Counted from the stretch's first letter, positions 37,595 through 49,243 are shown. The stretch is 64,000 nt of DNA from Crocodylus rhombifer (GCA_038503035.1 JAVSML010024722.1:1542754-1606753); one strand, 5' to 3'. Notes: generated from the letters alone by a model not told the origin. Numbers and translations: made by a program.

Positions 37595-37733
37595 GGTGGG
37601 GGGCAAATCTTAGGCTGAGTTCTGCCATTTTTAAAACAGTCTGTGGGTCCTGAACTTCTGTTCTGTTGTGGGCATAGATCAATTTCTGATTATTTATACT
37701 GCTAAAAGTGTAATGTCTGTACTTGGCCCAAAG
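37595..37733. repeat. Third, partial right end of MITE family A
   Basis: The stretch from 'gccatttttaaaacagtct' through 'ttctgttgtgggcatagatc' to 'aatgtctgtacttggccc' aligns with the right ~110 bases of the adjacent element and of the copy at 16330-16432. It is more diverged than either, so it predates or decayed faster than its neighbour. Confidence 0.55.
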
Positions 37734-38792
37734 GAGCCTTCTTTCCTCAACAGAATTATAACTGCCGCTCTTTTAGTCATTTTGCATGATAACGGTCATC
37801 ATAGTTATGATTTAGATATGTTTAAAACATTTATGGGAAAGAAAGGAGAGGTAAAAAAGGGTATTTTATAGGTTTCTATTCAATAGTAGAACTTAAAATG
37901 TACTAGTGTATTGTGAGATATGGATTGTCCTCTTTCAGATTCTTTAGAAGCTACCTTTTGCAGCTTATTGAATCAACAACTAAGGGGGTGGGGTTGAGGA
38001 CAAGGAATAAGGCAGAACACAAAAATGGGGCAAAATTGAATAAAAAATGCAAATACATGCCAAAATCCTTCAGTAAATGTATTTTTACTTTGACTATTTT
38101 TTAAGGCAAACTGTTACATAAAATTACCAACACTATATATCACCAATGATGTGTCAAAAGGTTGGAATATAGGAAAGAAAGATTTGGTGTGCTAAAATTT
38201 GAGAAAACAAACAGTGTGGCACCTAATTTTTAGGTACTTATAAAATTATGTGAGTCATGCTACAATATTTACTTTGCATAGAACTTTGAAAGTATCTTAA
38301 TATGCTAGAATCATGGGTATGGTGTGAATACTTGGAACTCTGTCTTTCATGAGGGCAAGTCAAGCACTGTTTTTTGAGATGCTGCTGGTCAGGCACAAAC
38401 CTTAATCTCAAAGCCAGGCCTCAAGGAGCTGAAAATAACCCTTTTATTAAAAATAAAAGCAAACAGATCCTGTTCTTTACTTAATTATTATGGAAAAGTC
38501 TGTAGGCCTGGTTTGGGGTTAAGGCTGAGAACAAGTTTGAATGAGTTGTCCTGCCCTTCTCTATCTCCTTCTTTACCTCCAAAAATGTTTCTGTGTAGTT
38601 GTAGACTTTCTATAATTGCACCCTCCAAAAACCCTATCTCCTCAAGATTGTTGAAGGTTCAGATCAGGTCCAGTGGGTCCTGTAGTGTTATTCTTGGACC
38701 CTCCTGACAGTTAATTGAGGGTTTCTAGGGCATTCCTCAGGAGAGGACAATTATGTCAGCTCTCTTAATTTTTATTGTGCATCATTTTTTTT
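37734..38792. other. AT-rich unannotated stretch
   Basis: No recognised feature. Confidence 0.4.
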
Positions 38793-38819
38793 TTAAAGCC
38801 CCAACTGTTGGGGCTTTAA
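38793..38819. repeat. Near-perfect 27-bp palindrome
   Basis: TTAAAGCCCCAAC pairs exactly with GTTGGGGCTTTAA around a single central T. It follows a T-rich run. With TTAA at both ends it could be the residue of a TTAA-targeting element, but this is speculative. Confidence 0.8.
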
Positions 38820-40564
38820 CCAGGTTGTGTAAGAATTTCAACCTTTATTGATTTATAAATAAGCAAGTTTTTAGCTTTTTTTGGAAGTAAGCTATAAAGA
38901 AAAAACAAGTGAAAAACAGCCAAAATTATTATTTACAAAACTCTCAACTTGGAAACAACCTCATGTTTTTTGGGCAAACTCATGATTTCTGGAGGCAAGC
39001 ATCTGCTAATATTGCAGAGGTACACGGTGCATTCTGATGAGCATAATAATGGGGAAGACCTAGCACATCTGTATGCTATAGGAGGAAACAGGCTGAATAA
39101 TCAGATTTATTGGATTTCTTTAAGAGTTATAAAGGTATGGGGAAGTGGAAGGAATTAGCTCCTCAGAAGGGAGTAGCTATATATTTTGAGTCTGATACTC
39201 ATCTCAGTAAGTTTACGCAGATTTCACTTAGTGTCAGCATTTTCTGTCTACTTGCAGATGTCACAGATGTTCACTGAGAGGCAGAAAGAGGTGCTCATGG
39301 GTAAGGTGAGGAGGAGACTAGGGGAGCTTTATGTGCTTGGGAGGAATAGAAACCTTGGGAGTTCTGATAGCAATGGGGAAAATGTAGAAAGAGGAGTGAG
39401 ATGGGTTGGGTTTAGAGTAGAGAACTTAAGGAATTTAATTTAATTCATTTAGAGGAAAGTGATAGTTAAGTTTAGTCCCATTGAACCAGCCTCAGTCATT
39501 TTTCCTGGACTTCTGGTCGAAGTACTGCTGTACAGTGCAAATTATATATGTACGAAGGTATAAAATTCTCTTGTACTACGATGCTTACAAAACAATAATT
39601 AGACTGTTGAAGTGCTCAGGCCAACAATGAGCAATATTGTCTCAGTGATTCATTGTGGTCCCTCATGTTTCTATCTGTACTCATCTCTTATTTGTCTTAG
39701 ATTGCAGGCTCTCTGGATTAGAGATCCTCATTTTGCTCTGTTTAAAACAGTGGAGCCCAGGTCCCTTAATAGGGCTTCTAAACACTATAATAATACATAT
39801 ACTTTTATTAATTGTGTGTTTAGTCAGGGCTTTTGTTTGCCTTCATAGAACACTTAGAAATGTGCTTGAGAAGTCCTTATACAGAATAAGTTTAAACTTT
39901 TTTTTTGTTTTAAGAAAAATATTCTAAAAAGTGAAGTAGTCTACACTAATGATCTCAACCATTGTAATAATTATCAGTGTATGGACCATTACCATAGAAC
40001 ACTGCAGCACTTTCTTAATAAGGGGTTTACAAACTTTTTTTCCAAACCACATTAATGTTATTGATAGTATAATAGACTTGGTCCTAAGATGCGTTTCTGT
40101 GCTGTGGTTGACAATGCTAGGGAAATAGTAGGCTAAGTGATTTTTGCTTTTTAAACCACAAAAAGCTTATCATGAGTCCAATATTCACTTTTCAAACTTG
40201 GAATATGATTTTGCCCTCAAAAAAGGCACAAAGCTTATACTCAGTAACATCCTTATATAGATTTTCTTCTTTTAAAGGAAGACTCTATAGGAATACAATG
40301 GCTTCTCTGTAATATTGACCTCCTTCATCTCTTGTCCTTGACTTTTCAGCAGTTATAGGTCACTGACCCAGACTGGTAATCTTCCAGAATAAGCTTTGGG
40401 CCTGCCTATGGCAAACGAAGTGCATTATATGTCAAAAAGATTAAACTTTTTTGTTCCCTGAAATAATATAAGAAGTTCTGAATTGCTTTTTTATTAATTC
40501 TTATAGCAATGAAAATTAACAAAAATTTTGCAAAGTGCTGCGGTATCTGTGGACATCAGAGATT
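38820..40564. other. AT-rich unannotated stretch
   Basis: No recognised feature; frames of up to 90 codons lack any domain. Confidence 0.4.
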
Positions 40565-40632
40565 AGTTGTCAAATGCTGTACAATTTGAAATTTCACAAA
40601 TTGAAATAGCTGTCAAATGCACAATTTGAAAT
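40565..40632 (+). repeat. 43-bp imperfect tandem duplication
   Basis: 'agttgtcaaatgctgtacaa' at 40565 recurs as 'agctgtcaaatgcacaattt' at 40608, both followed by 'tttgaaat'. Confidence 0.65.
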
Positions 40633-40898
40633 GTTGTGCTTTCATAAGGTTCTAAAATATGTATTGTACACTGTGGGCCAACATGGCCAAATTGTATGCT
40701 TCTCTCATTAGCTGCAAAGATCTCCCACTATAGGAATAGTTCTGCTATTTTGTCATCATGTGAGCCCTAAAATGAAATTTTGATGGAGCTAACCATATGG
40801 TACAGATCATCTTCTTGCATTCTAGGGTCTTTCCTCGATGACACTAGAGTGTTTGAGAGATATTTTTTTCTGGTCTACATGATTCTGATCATCTAGAT
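40633..40898. other. Unannotated spacer
   Basis: Nothing recognised. Its last 8 bases, ATCTAGAT at 40891-40898, are the left target duplication of the next element. Confidence 0.4.
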
Positions 40899-41065
40899 CG
40901 GCAGTTCTGAACTGGGGGTACATGAAGCCTCATCGGGGGGCACGTGAGATATATTTCATACATTGTCTAGCACAGGGAAAAAATAATTTCCCATTGAAAG
41001 GGGGTACGAGAAGTCCCACTCTGAGACCAAGGGGTACATCTACTGGAAAAGGTTCAGAACCGTTG
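40899..41065. mobile_element. Short hAT MITE (167 bp) with 8-bp TSD
   Basis: Left end CGGCAGTTCTGAACTGGGGG and right end GGTTCAGAACCGTTG are inverted. Flanks are ATCTAGAT (40891-40898) and ATCTATAT (41066-41073), one mismatch in 8. The 'ggttctgaacc..gggg' terminus matches vertebrate hAT MITEs. No coding content. Confidence 0.8.
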
Positions 41066-41073
41066 ATCTATAT

Positions 41074-41719
41074 GATAGTTCTTTAGGCCCCAGGATGTAT
41101 CTAGTTCAGCTGTTAAAGCCAGGCATATTTCGGTTTAGGGTTGAATTTGGAGGTAAGACCAGGACTTTTTCATACACAGAAACTTATGTCATTTGTTCTG
41201 AAGCCACGTTTATATGTCTTGTCAAGATACGGGAATTTGTGTTCTCTGCCTGGAAGCCATTGCAATGCCTTTTAGCATGAAGAGTACTCTTTGTTAACTC
41301 TGTCACTGGCCTGTTGCAAGTTTTGGATCACCTTAGGAGCTTGAGTGCCAACACCATGGCTTCTAAATGATTTCATCCTCTCAGGTCACCACAGTTTTCC
41401 CCTCAGTTACAAGTACAGGGGGTACATCATGGTATGTGGAACACCTGCATGAAGTGCCATATCTCTTTTTGACTGTGATGAATTTTTGAATATATTCAAA
41501 AAACATAGAACTCAGATAAAGTTAATGTAGTGGAGCAGGGAGACTGGTAGAAGTTTAAAAAATGTTAGTAACAAAAGGATTGCTAGAGTAAGGGCCTTTA
41601 CTAGAATTGGTAGAAGACTAATGCGATTGTTAAATGTTTATTTGTATAATAAAAATATATAAATAAATACTTTTGAGTTTAGGAAAAAGTTGGCTGATAT
41701 TACTTACATCAAAGAGTTA
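41074..41719. other. Unannotated spacer
   Basis: AT-rich, with no recognised feature. The far 5' part of the following LINE may begin in here but is not recognisable. Confidence 0.35.
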
Positions 41720-42757
41720 AAAAAGAACTGCCTGAGGAGCTTACTGGAATTTCATTTTCAAGAAGTCTGTGGGAGTTCCAAAATGTTGATAGAAAGCTAC
41801 AGTTGTGCCAGTGTTTAGAAAGGCTAAGACTTATATAAAAGTAGGTAGTTTTATATTGCACATTGCACTGAAATGTAGATACCCTGGTTAGTTGTAAATA
41901 GCTTGTCTTTAGTACTGGAAACAGTCCAGGCACAGTAACAATAGATTTTTCAGCAGAGTAAATTTGCATACGTGGAGCTTAGATTTCTGCAACATATTTG
42001 ACTTAGACATAATTAAAATAACAGATTTTTAGTTTAAAACAATTGGAAATGATATAGAATCAACATGGCACAGGTTAAATCAATTAAAACCTGACTGAAT
42101 GAGAAGTCTTAAATATAATTGTAAATAGGGACCTATTGCTGAGTGGGGTCCTAGTGAGGTCCTACAGTAATCAGTTCTTGGCATTATGGTATTCAACATT
42201 TTAATTTATAACCTAGATAAAAACATGAAACCATTTCTGGTAAATTTCAGATGGCTCAACAATCGGAGGACTAGTAAATAATAAAGATGAAAGGTTACTA
42301 GTAGGCAGTCTAGATCTCTTAGTAAGCTGGAACAAGAAAACAATATGTTTTCAGTTTAGCAATATGTATAGGAATATATCTATGAACAAATGCAGGCCAT
42401 ATTTACAGGATGGTGGGCTCCTGTAAAGCAGTAACTTGAGAATCATGATGAAACTGAGTTTGCCTTCAGTGTTACAGTGAGAAAAGCTAATACAATTCAT
42501 GTATATATAAGCAAGAGAATAACGAGTCTGGTTAGGGATGATGTATCACTTTCCTACTTGGCACTGATTGCTACCATTTAGAATACTAAGTCCATATCAA
42601 CATTGTAGGAAAGATACTGAAAAATTGGAGAGAGTTCAGAGAAGAGTCTTGAGAATGATCAAAGATTGGAAAACATGTCTTAGAGTGAAAGATGCAATGA
42701 ATGTACTCTTCTTGCTTATCAGAGAGACAGCTAAGGATTTGATTGCAGCCTATAAAC
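41720..42757 (+). pseudogene. Old CR1-like LINE reverse transcriptase fragment
   Basis: A much-decayed RT reading. SVLGIMVFNILIYNLDKNMK (about 42172-42230) corresponds to the motif B region (GSVLGPxLFNIFINDLD), followed by a destroyed motif C. LDLLVSWNKK (about 42310) and a KLERVQRRVLRMIKD reading at 42617-42660 match the C-terminal CR1 region, then DLIAAYKHLEQ runs into the hAT insertion. Upstream PVFRKAKT may be the PIFKKG motif. Stops occur throughout. It is older than the copy at 9.4-11.2 kb. An L2/L3-type assignment is an alternative. Confidence 0.75.
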
Positions 42758-42765
42758 ACCTAGAA
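42758..42765. repeat. Left 8-bp target-site duplication
   Basis: ACCTAGAA, exactly repeated at 43266-43273. Confidence 0.85.
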
Positions 42766-43265
42766 CAGGCACTGGCAACATTTTTGGGCAGAGTGCCAAA
42801 AACACCCTCAACCTTGTCTTGTAAGATATCAGTATGCCGGGGTGTATGGTGGGGGAGTTGCAAGGAGTCCAATCCTTCTTGTGGCAGTGCAGCCATAACC
42901 CCTTCCCCACTGTGTGCCCTAAGGTGTGTGTGTACTCACTGCCAGCAATGAGCCAGGCTGCGCCTCTGCGGACCCCAGTGCTGCTGCTTGCAGCCTCCTG
43001 GCTGCCTGCTCTGCCATCTGCCACAGAGCCCAGGCTGTTTGTAGCAGGTGGTGGGGAGGCTTCAAGCAGCTGTCCTGGGCTCCTTGGAGCCCTGACCCAG
43101 CTTGTTGCCAGAGACATGTGCAAGCGCATGTCAAGGTGGATGTTGAGGAAGGGCCCAGGGCTGGACTGCAACATCAAGGATCAGACCCTTTGTGGTTCTC
43201 CCACAGTCCACACTTAGGTGTGCATGCCATGTTGTGGCACATGTGCCAGGAGTTGCTTACCCCTG
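42766..43265. mobile_element. Non-autonomous hAT element (500 bp), perfect 8-bp TSD
   Basis: Left end CAGGCACTGGCAACATTTTT and right end GTTGCTTACCCCTG, inverted and imperfect, bounded by identical ACCTAGAA duplications. 'gggcagagtgcc' near the left and 'ggcacatgtgcc' near the right are also opposed. The core is GC-rich and its frames (up to 148 codons) have no transposase motif. It sits inside the old LINE and so is younger. Confidence 0.88.
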
Positions 43266-43273
43266 ACCTAGAA

Positions 43274-43949
43274 GGTTAGAACATTTAATTCACATTGCAA
43301 AACACAGATATCAGATATTGAAAAGAACAGTATCATGAACTTTGAAAGGGTGATCCCTTATTATCAGTTGGTTAACATGAAACATTGAGTTCTCTGAAAT
43401 CTATATCACAGTATGTAGTTATTAGAACATGAAAGGGCCCTCATTTCTCAAGTAAAAAAATTAATGAGCCTAAGACCTGTCCCCCCACTGCTGCCAACAC
43501 ACATATAATATCATTCACCTACAGATAATTAGTAAACTGTAATGTATACTCAATATTTAGTCAGATTTCTTTTTTTTTTTTTTTTAAAGGTAAGCTATTA
43601 ATGAAAATTCTTATTATTTACAGATGATTGTCTGGTGAAAAGGAAATATTTTTCCTCAGTCTGTAAAATATTTGAACATGGATCGATTAAAATGTATGGA
43701 TAATTCAGTAAATTTCCAGTATAAATATTTTTTAAAATACTTTCCCCTTAAGGACTATACAATGCTATTTCTTATTATTATTTTAAATATTTTCTCCATT
43801 ATTTTCCAAGTTTCCTTGGATTTCAAAATGAACAGAACGGTTTGTTTCAGAAGAATATGAGAACTAACAGCAAAAACAAAGTTACCAATACTTGGTTAAA
43901 AACAATTTGTGGTTCAAAGCTGCTTTAACAGCAACAAAAACAATCTCCT
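43274..43949. other. Unannotated; T-run
   Basis: AT-rich with a 16-base T run at 43570-43585. Further LINE sequence after the hAT insertion is not recognisable. Confidence 0.4.
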
Positions 43950-44022
43950 GATACAATTTTAAAAGTGCAAGCTGGGAGCTAAAAGATAGATTAACCTGCT
44001 TGCACTTTTAAAATATTGTATC
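43950..44022. repeat. Long hairpin (23-25 bp arms)
   Basis: GATACAATTTTAAAAGTGCA at 43950 onward (23 bases to 43972) pairs with 43998-44022, with only a 2-base AT bulge, across a 25-base loop. Outside the arms the pairing stops. The size would suit either a tiny foldback MITE or a microRNA-precursor-like fold; the sequence alone does not decide. Confidence 0.75.
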
Positions 44023-46110
44023 TCCATGCCCGCTTTGATGCAAAGCAAAGGTTGAAGAGAGTATAATTTGAGGTGGAAACAATAATGTCTAACTCTTCTG
44101 TGTCACCATTCTCCCATAAAAAATTGGACTAGATAGCAAGGTAGACTGATCACTTATTTATTTTTTTTAAGGACCAAAATATTTTAAATTTTCTATTCTG
44201 TGATTTCCATTAGCTTTTGGCTTTCTCTGTGGTAGTATATTATCCTAATCCTGGTTTAGATTTAAAAACAAATATTTTAAATGTTAACATGTATTTAAAA
44301 GGAATAAGAAACTCTGCTGAAACTGCCTTGCTTTCTTTTTTCTAAGTTCACAAAAATACATCATTTCAATGTATATGGAAAAGTCAACTTTTTCTAATGA
44401 TCCTTCTGTACTGAACTGTGCTACGCTTTAACCATTTCAGTGAACTCTTTCAGGAATGCCAGAAACCAGCCAGAGCCTCTCAAGTACTTGATGAATCTTG
44501 GGTACCTAACACAGTTTAATGCATCAAGGTGATAAGTGCATTGGAAAAATGGAAAGAGGCAACGACCCTTCCATAAGATGGTATAGAGATTTTGCAGTGC
44601 AAATTCCAGAACTAGGTAAAAGGCACAAGAGTAGGAATATGTTTGTGTGTGAGATGCAGCCAAAATGGCATCTAAAATAAGGACTAGCCCTACCCCTTAC
44701 ATTTATTTATTTTTGGATGTCCTTAGTAGGAGCACCCCTGCAGAGGAGAGGAATTGATTGGCGACTTCCTTCTTTGAAAGCAAAATATGAAGTAAATGAA
44801 ATGGTAAACTAGCAAAAAAGTTCAAAATAATGTGGTTAAAGTTCAAAGATTGACAATAGAGAACATGTGGTATTATAGGTGAACTAATTTGTAACAAAAC
44901 AATAACTTTAACTTTGGCTCAGACTTATGAATGAGTCAGTTCTAAGAAGAGAGAGTGGATGATCCGGTACTGAGGGAGAGGAATATTTTCTATCATTGGC
45001 TGGCTAAGAGATTTCTTGTCGTCATGGCAATGAATGACCTGGCTAAGGGCAGATACAGAGGGGATGAAGTGGCATTGCTACAACCCCGTTTGGATTCCAC
45101 CACACCACAGGAGCCTCCAGGGACTTTTTAAAGCCCCTAAAGAAGGGAGGATTTTCACATACCTTTCCCTTCCAGCTCATAGGCATGATCCCTCTGTGCC
45201 CTTACTGCTTCAGCCTGCCAGACTTTTCCTGCTGTCCCAGGGGTAGAGAAGCATCAGAACCATTTTTGCCATCAATGCACCCAGGCTTCTGGTGGCCGTG
45301 GGCAAACTTTTAGTATTGGGTTCCCTTCACCAGAGATAATGATAATAATAATTAAAAAAATATCATTTTTGGACCCCCTTTCTGGCCAGGCCCTGGGCCA
45401 CACTAATACAGCTACTTCGGGTTTGGGAGATGGTTCATGAGGAACAGGTCCAACATGTCCCAACATTGCACCTCCTTATACCATATAAGGTTTACCCTAA
45501 AAGACCTGCTTAAAATTCCAGGACAGTAATCCTGGTCAACACCTCCTCTCCTCTGCTAGGAAGGAGCCCTTTAGAATATGGGTAACAATGTGTGAGAGAC
45601 AGAACCTTTATGGGGTCCATTGCAAGACTGTTGATTTCCTGAGGAGCTGGGGACCACAAAAAACCTCATCCACCTTCTGCTCCACATACAAGTTGCATTT
45701 CTTTGACCTTGGCTGTTTATCTTGGGTGCTAAGATATTTATGGTAACTGAGTGATATAGAAGTATATAATTTAGATAGACAGTTTGCTAAAGATTTTTAT
45801 CCCTATGCAATCCAAGTTGTGTTAATTTTAGGACCTTGTTACATATTAATTTTAGGCAGCTCCTGGAGCTTTTAACCCCTTGGTTGTCCACACAAAAATC
45901 CCTGAAACGAGTTTTAAGCACACATTAGGTAGCTTTAAGTTATGTCACTCCAGGGCACGTTTATCTTTGATTGGTCTTACCCAGTGCATGTTCCATTAAT
46001 GTGTGGCCACTCCCTACAGATAAGCCACCCAAGTTGCAGTCCTCTAGCATCCCACGACGCAGTGTCTCTTCCCCCACTTTCCTGTTCTGCGTGAACAAAC
46101 TTTCCACCCC
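44023..46110. other. Unannotated stretch
   Basis: No gene recognised. An 80-codon minus-strand frame at 44421-44663 has no known domain. 'gtgggcaaacttttagta' near 45298 resembles a hAT terminus but has no partner. The 45860-46100 part, with 'catcccacgacgcagtg', looks like decayed repeat sequence. Confidence 0.35.
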
Positions 46111-46341
46111 TTGAACTCTACTGCCTTAAGTTGCGACTGCTCCAGACCTGAGCTAGCACTAAGACTGATCAACATTTCAGCAGCTCAAAGTGCAACATGT
46201 AATAACGCCTGTAGCTCTGCTCTATCACTTGTTGCTATTCTGTTAATTGTCTGCTGGGCCACCTGCATTTTTAATACTATTTGCTGTTTGCTCCAAGCTT
46301 ACAAAAGGTTTGTGGCACAACGAATAACTGGGTGCCTGTGA
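46111..46341 (+). other. Small hydrophobic open frame, uncertain
   Basis: A 76-codon frame starting MNSTALSCD with a predicted membrane-like run (LSLVAILLIVCWATCIFN, about residues 39-56) and nine cysteines. It has no recognisable domain, no neighbouring exon and no promoter context, and the preceding 250 bases look repeat-derived. Most likely it is a chance frame; it is listed because it is the only frame with both a start and a clear membrane-type segment of this length. Confidence 0.15.
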
Positions 46342-48568
46342 GGTGGGAAAAGCTCTGGCATGTAAGAGATTTCAAGACACCAACTGGTTGAGAAGTGGCA
46401 TTATGATAGGTCCAGTAGGATTACAGAGAAGGTAGGGAATGCATAAGAGTAGAAGAGGCACAGGACTGATTTAAGGTTGAATGGCAGGAAGAAGACAACA
46501 ATCATCAGGAGACAATAATTCCACCAAAGAGCCATCAGAAAACAAAGATCAGGGAGAAAGCAGGATAGGCAGGAAAAGGAGGAATGAAAATTAAAAATTC
46601 AGGGATTCAATTCAAATAGATCCCCACAATTTGATGTCTATTCAGGTCCAACTAAACCCTTTGAATTCTTCCTTTTCCATCCTGCCTTCTCTGTGAACAC
46701 AACTTTTCCCTTTCCCAACTAACAGAACTTACTCTCCTTACCCTGTCACCAAAGAGGATGTTCCAGCCTTAATGCCTTCTTCCTTACTTTCTCGCACACA
46801 ATGAGGCCATGCCCAAGTCACAATGCCTAACTCGACCTCCCTCCCTCTCTCTCCCTCTCTTTCTCTTGTCTGTCTGTCTGTCCCTGAATTCCTCACAACG
46901 CATATTCTCCTCAGATCCCCACTTTTGTCAATCCATTAACATTTGCTAATGTGAGGTCTCACACATTTGGCACATTTGGTTCTGACCACACATTATAGGG
47001 GTTTTTTTCTGGGTCAGAGACATCCAGAAATGAACTATATACCTCTGAATCAGAGAAAGCCACACTACAATTGACACAAGCAGAGACTTTAGCCAACAAG
47101 CCCAGCCATGATGGGTTTTGGCAGGAAATTGGCTGATGATCAGAGAGAGAAAAGAAAAGGCACTGGTTCTAAGAAAGAAACACTAAAACATCTTTGGAGT
47201 TTGGTTTATATTTTAACTTTTTGATGGTTCTATTCCATTAGTTTGGTTTTGATAGAGTAATTTTTTGCTAATGCATTTGTTTAGAAAGCATCCATTACTG
47301 GAAAACTGAAAGATTAGAGGCTGATACAAAAAACATATATAGGAAGAGCTCAGAATTTTATTGGATGAGTGACTGCTTGTATTCAGGGATTTTGATTCAT
47401 GCCCATCTTTGCTTAATATCCAAAATTAGGTGTAGATCCACTACCATTTCTTGTAATACAACCACCACTTCTAGACCATGCAATTACTGAGACATCAGAA
47501 TTGCAATATTTTTATTTGCAGAAATGCTATACACGATCATTTTAGAGGTTTTAACAAAACATTAATATTATTTTTCCCCTCTGCTAGAGCATTTGGGCTC
47601 CTAGTATTAAGATATAGGCATACAAAAACAGTGTGAATAAATTTAGAAAATAATTATTTACTATTGATTCTTTCTGTGCCATAAAAAAATCTGCGAGAGT
47701 GCATAGCAGCAAAAACTTTCCTCTGAATTGGGAATGGATGGATGTGATCCCATGAGTGGTAAATTAGACAAGCAATCGTGCTGTTGAAACCTGCCACTAC
47801 ATCCTTGTAGCCAGACTCCTGCATCTATGCAGACACAATTGCTGAATCTGGGCCATTAATACACACCCACAAGTACACGCACACACTGATAGGAAACAGA
47901 TTGAAAAGGTAATCATGAAATTGCTTTAGAATTCTGGATATTTTTGGAGGTTTCTGACTGGTTGTCAGTGATGTCATAACCATATTTATTATGGCTCATA
48001 AATGGATGGGTCTGACTGTTTTCCTTATTTTAATGTATAAATTGCAGTTTATAATAGCAATAAAACACTCCAGGCTGTGCATTTCAGGGTGATTATTGCA
48101 TTTCTCAGGTGGTTAAAGTTACTCTAACTGCCTTGCAGCTCAGATTTCAATAGTATTTGGCCAGTGTTGAAGCCATTTTTCACTTGTATTTTTATGCACA
48201 GAAAGTCAAATTAAAGTGTTTTATTGCTTTTTAATTAAAACATTAAAGTGTAAAGAAGGTATGGTCACAAGTAGCTGCAAACCTGTGGCAGTAGGCATTT
48301 ACATGTAAGGAGGAATATGAATGTAAATCTGAGAAGGAGTGGTTGTGGGATACACAGTCTGTCAGTACACTTGTGAGTATCAGAAAGTTATTCACTACCA
48401 TTTCCAGTATGCACACCCATCAGTCAAATTAATGATAATCGCAGTCCAGCTCCCAGTGGAGAGGAGTCTACTTCGTATAAACTTAATAGTTAGGTCATAT
48501 CCTAATCAGTGCCTAAATAGGTAGAATTAAGGCACCTACATCACAAAAAGCAATCCTGATTGGATTTG
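46342..48568. other. Unannotated stretch with CT-rich tract and possible conserved DNA
   Basis: 46838-46892 is a pyrimidine-rich tract with TGTC repeats. The 47930-48250 part is repeat-free AT-rich sequence that could be conserved non-coding DNA. No gene recognised. Confidence 0.35.
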
Positions 48569-48592
48569 CTCAGCAGTTGCAAAACTGCTGAG
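48569..48592. repeat. 10-bp perfect hairpin with GCAA loop
   Basis: CTCAGCAGTT pairs exactly with AACTGCTGAG around GCAA, a GNRA-type tetraloop if transcribed. Confidence 0.7.
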
Positions 48593-48767
48593 ACTTCTGA
48601 TTTCATTAGACCTCTCCGTTTTGTCTCGAAAAGCTCCTGTAGCCCCCAGTCTATTTCAATCTAAATCAGGAATGTAGAGTGATAACATTGCTCTGAATTC
48701 CAGATTTGTTAGGTGAAGACAGAGCATGCTTAGCAACTATGAGACACTGGGCACATGCACTTTACCA

Positions 48768-48958
48768 GTCTTGTGATCAGTCTGGAGTAAGAAGAATGTT
48801 GTACTAATGGGTTAACTAATTTTATATATATATATTTATATGCATATATAATTATATATATATTTTAAAAGTCTCTTAGTAATCTGCATCATGCCTATTA
48901 TGAATACTGAAGATTACATGGTCTATTATTAACCCTTTATTAATCCATTAGAATTACA
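48768..48958. mobile_element. Foldback MITE family C, copy 1
   Basis: Aligns with 54034-54183 from 'gtcttgtgatca' to 'gaattaca'. It holds opposed 'actaatgggttaa' and 'ttaatccattagaattaca' arms. An AT dinucleotide-rich expansion (48823-48866) makes it about 40 bases longer than copy 2. Confidence 0.7.
48823..48866. repeat. AT-rich microsatellite inside MITE
   Basis: Runs of TATATA interrupted by TTT and GC. Absent at this length in the 54-kb copy. Confidence 0.7.
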
Positions 48959-49029
48959 AAATTCAATACCCTGAGACCTGTAAGCTAACACCCCTGCTCC
49001 AGCCCTTTGTTTCAAGCCAAATTTGCATA

Positions 49030-49243
49030 CTTGCAGAGCAGCCTCAACCCAACAGAACTTCCTTGCCTAGGAGAACCTTTTCATCACCAGTCTTCCTGTG
49101 AAATATGAAACATCTTAACAAGAAAGAAGCATACTTTAACATCCTGCTTGCCATCAGCCATGTCTGAGATAAATAAACTGCTCCAACTTTTCTCCGAGGC
49201 TAATTTGCATAAAATGAACTTTTCCAGCCAGGAGAACTTAAAC
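49030..49243 (+). repeat. Second copy of the repeat seen at 3931-4084
   Basis: 49092-49243 aligns with 3931-4084. Immediately upstream, 'cagaacttccttgcctagga' echoes the later 'tgaacttttccagccaggag', so the element seems to contain its own internal repeat of about 150 bases. Class unknown. Confidence 0.5.

Noticed and set aside
42731..43279. Overlapping 117-148-codon frames on both strands
   Set aside because: They span the body of a non-autonomous hAT element, cross its ends and have no transposase residues.
45298..45480. hAT terminus-like 'gtgggcaaacttttagta'
   Set aside because: No inverted partner or 8-bp duplication found within reach.
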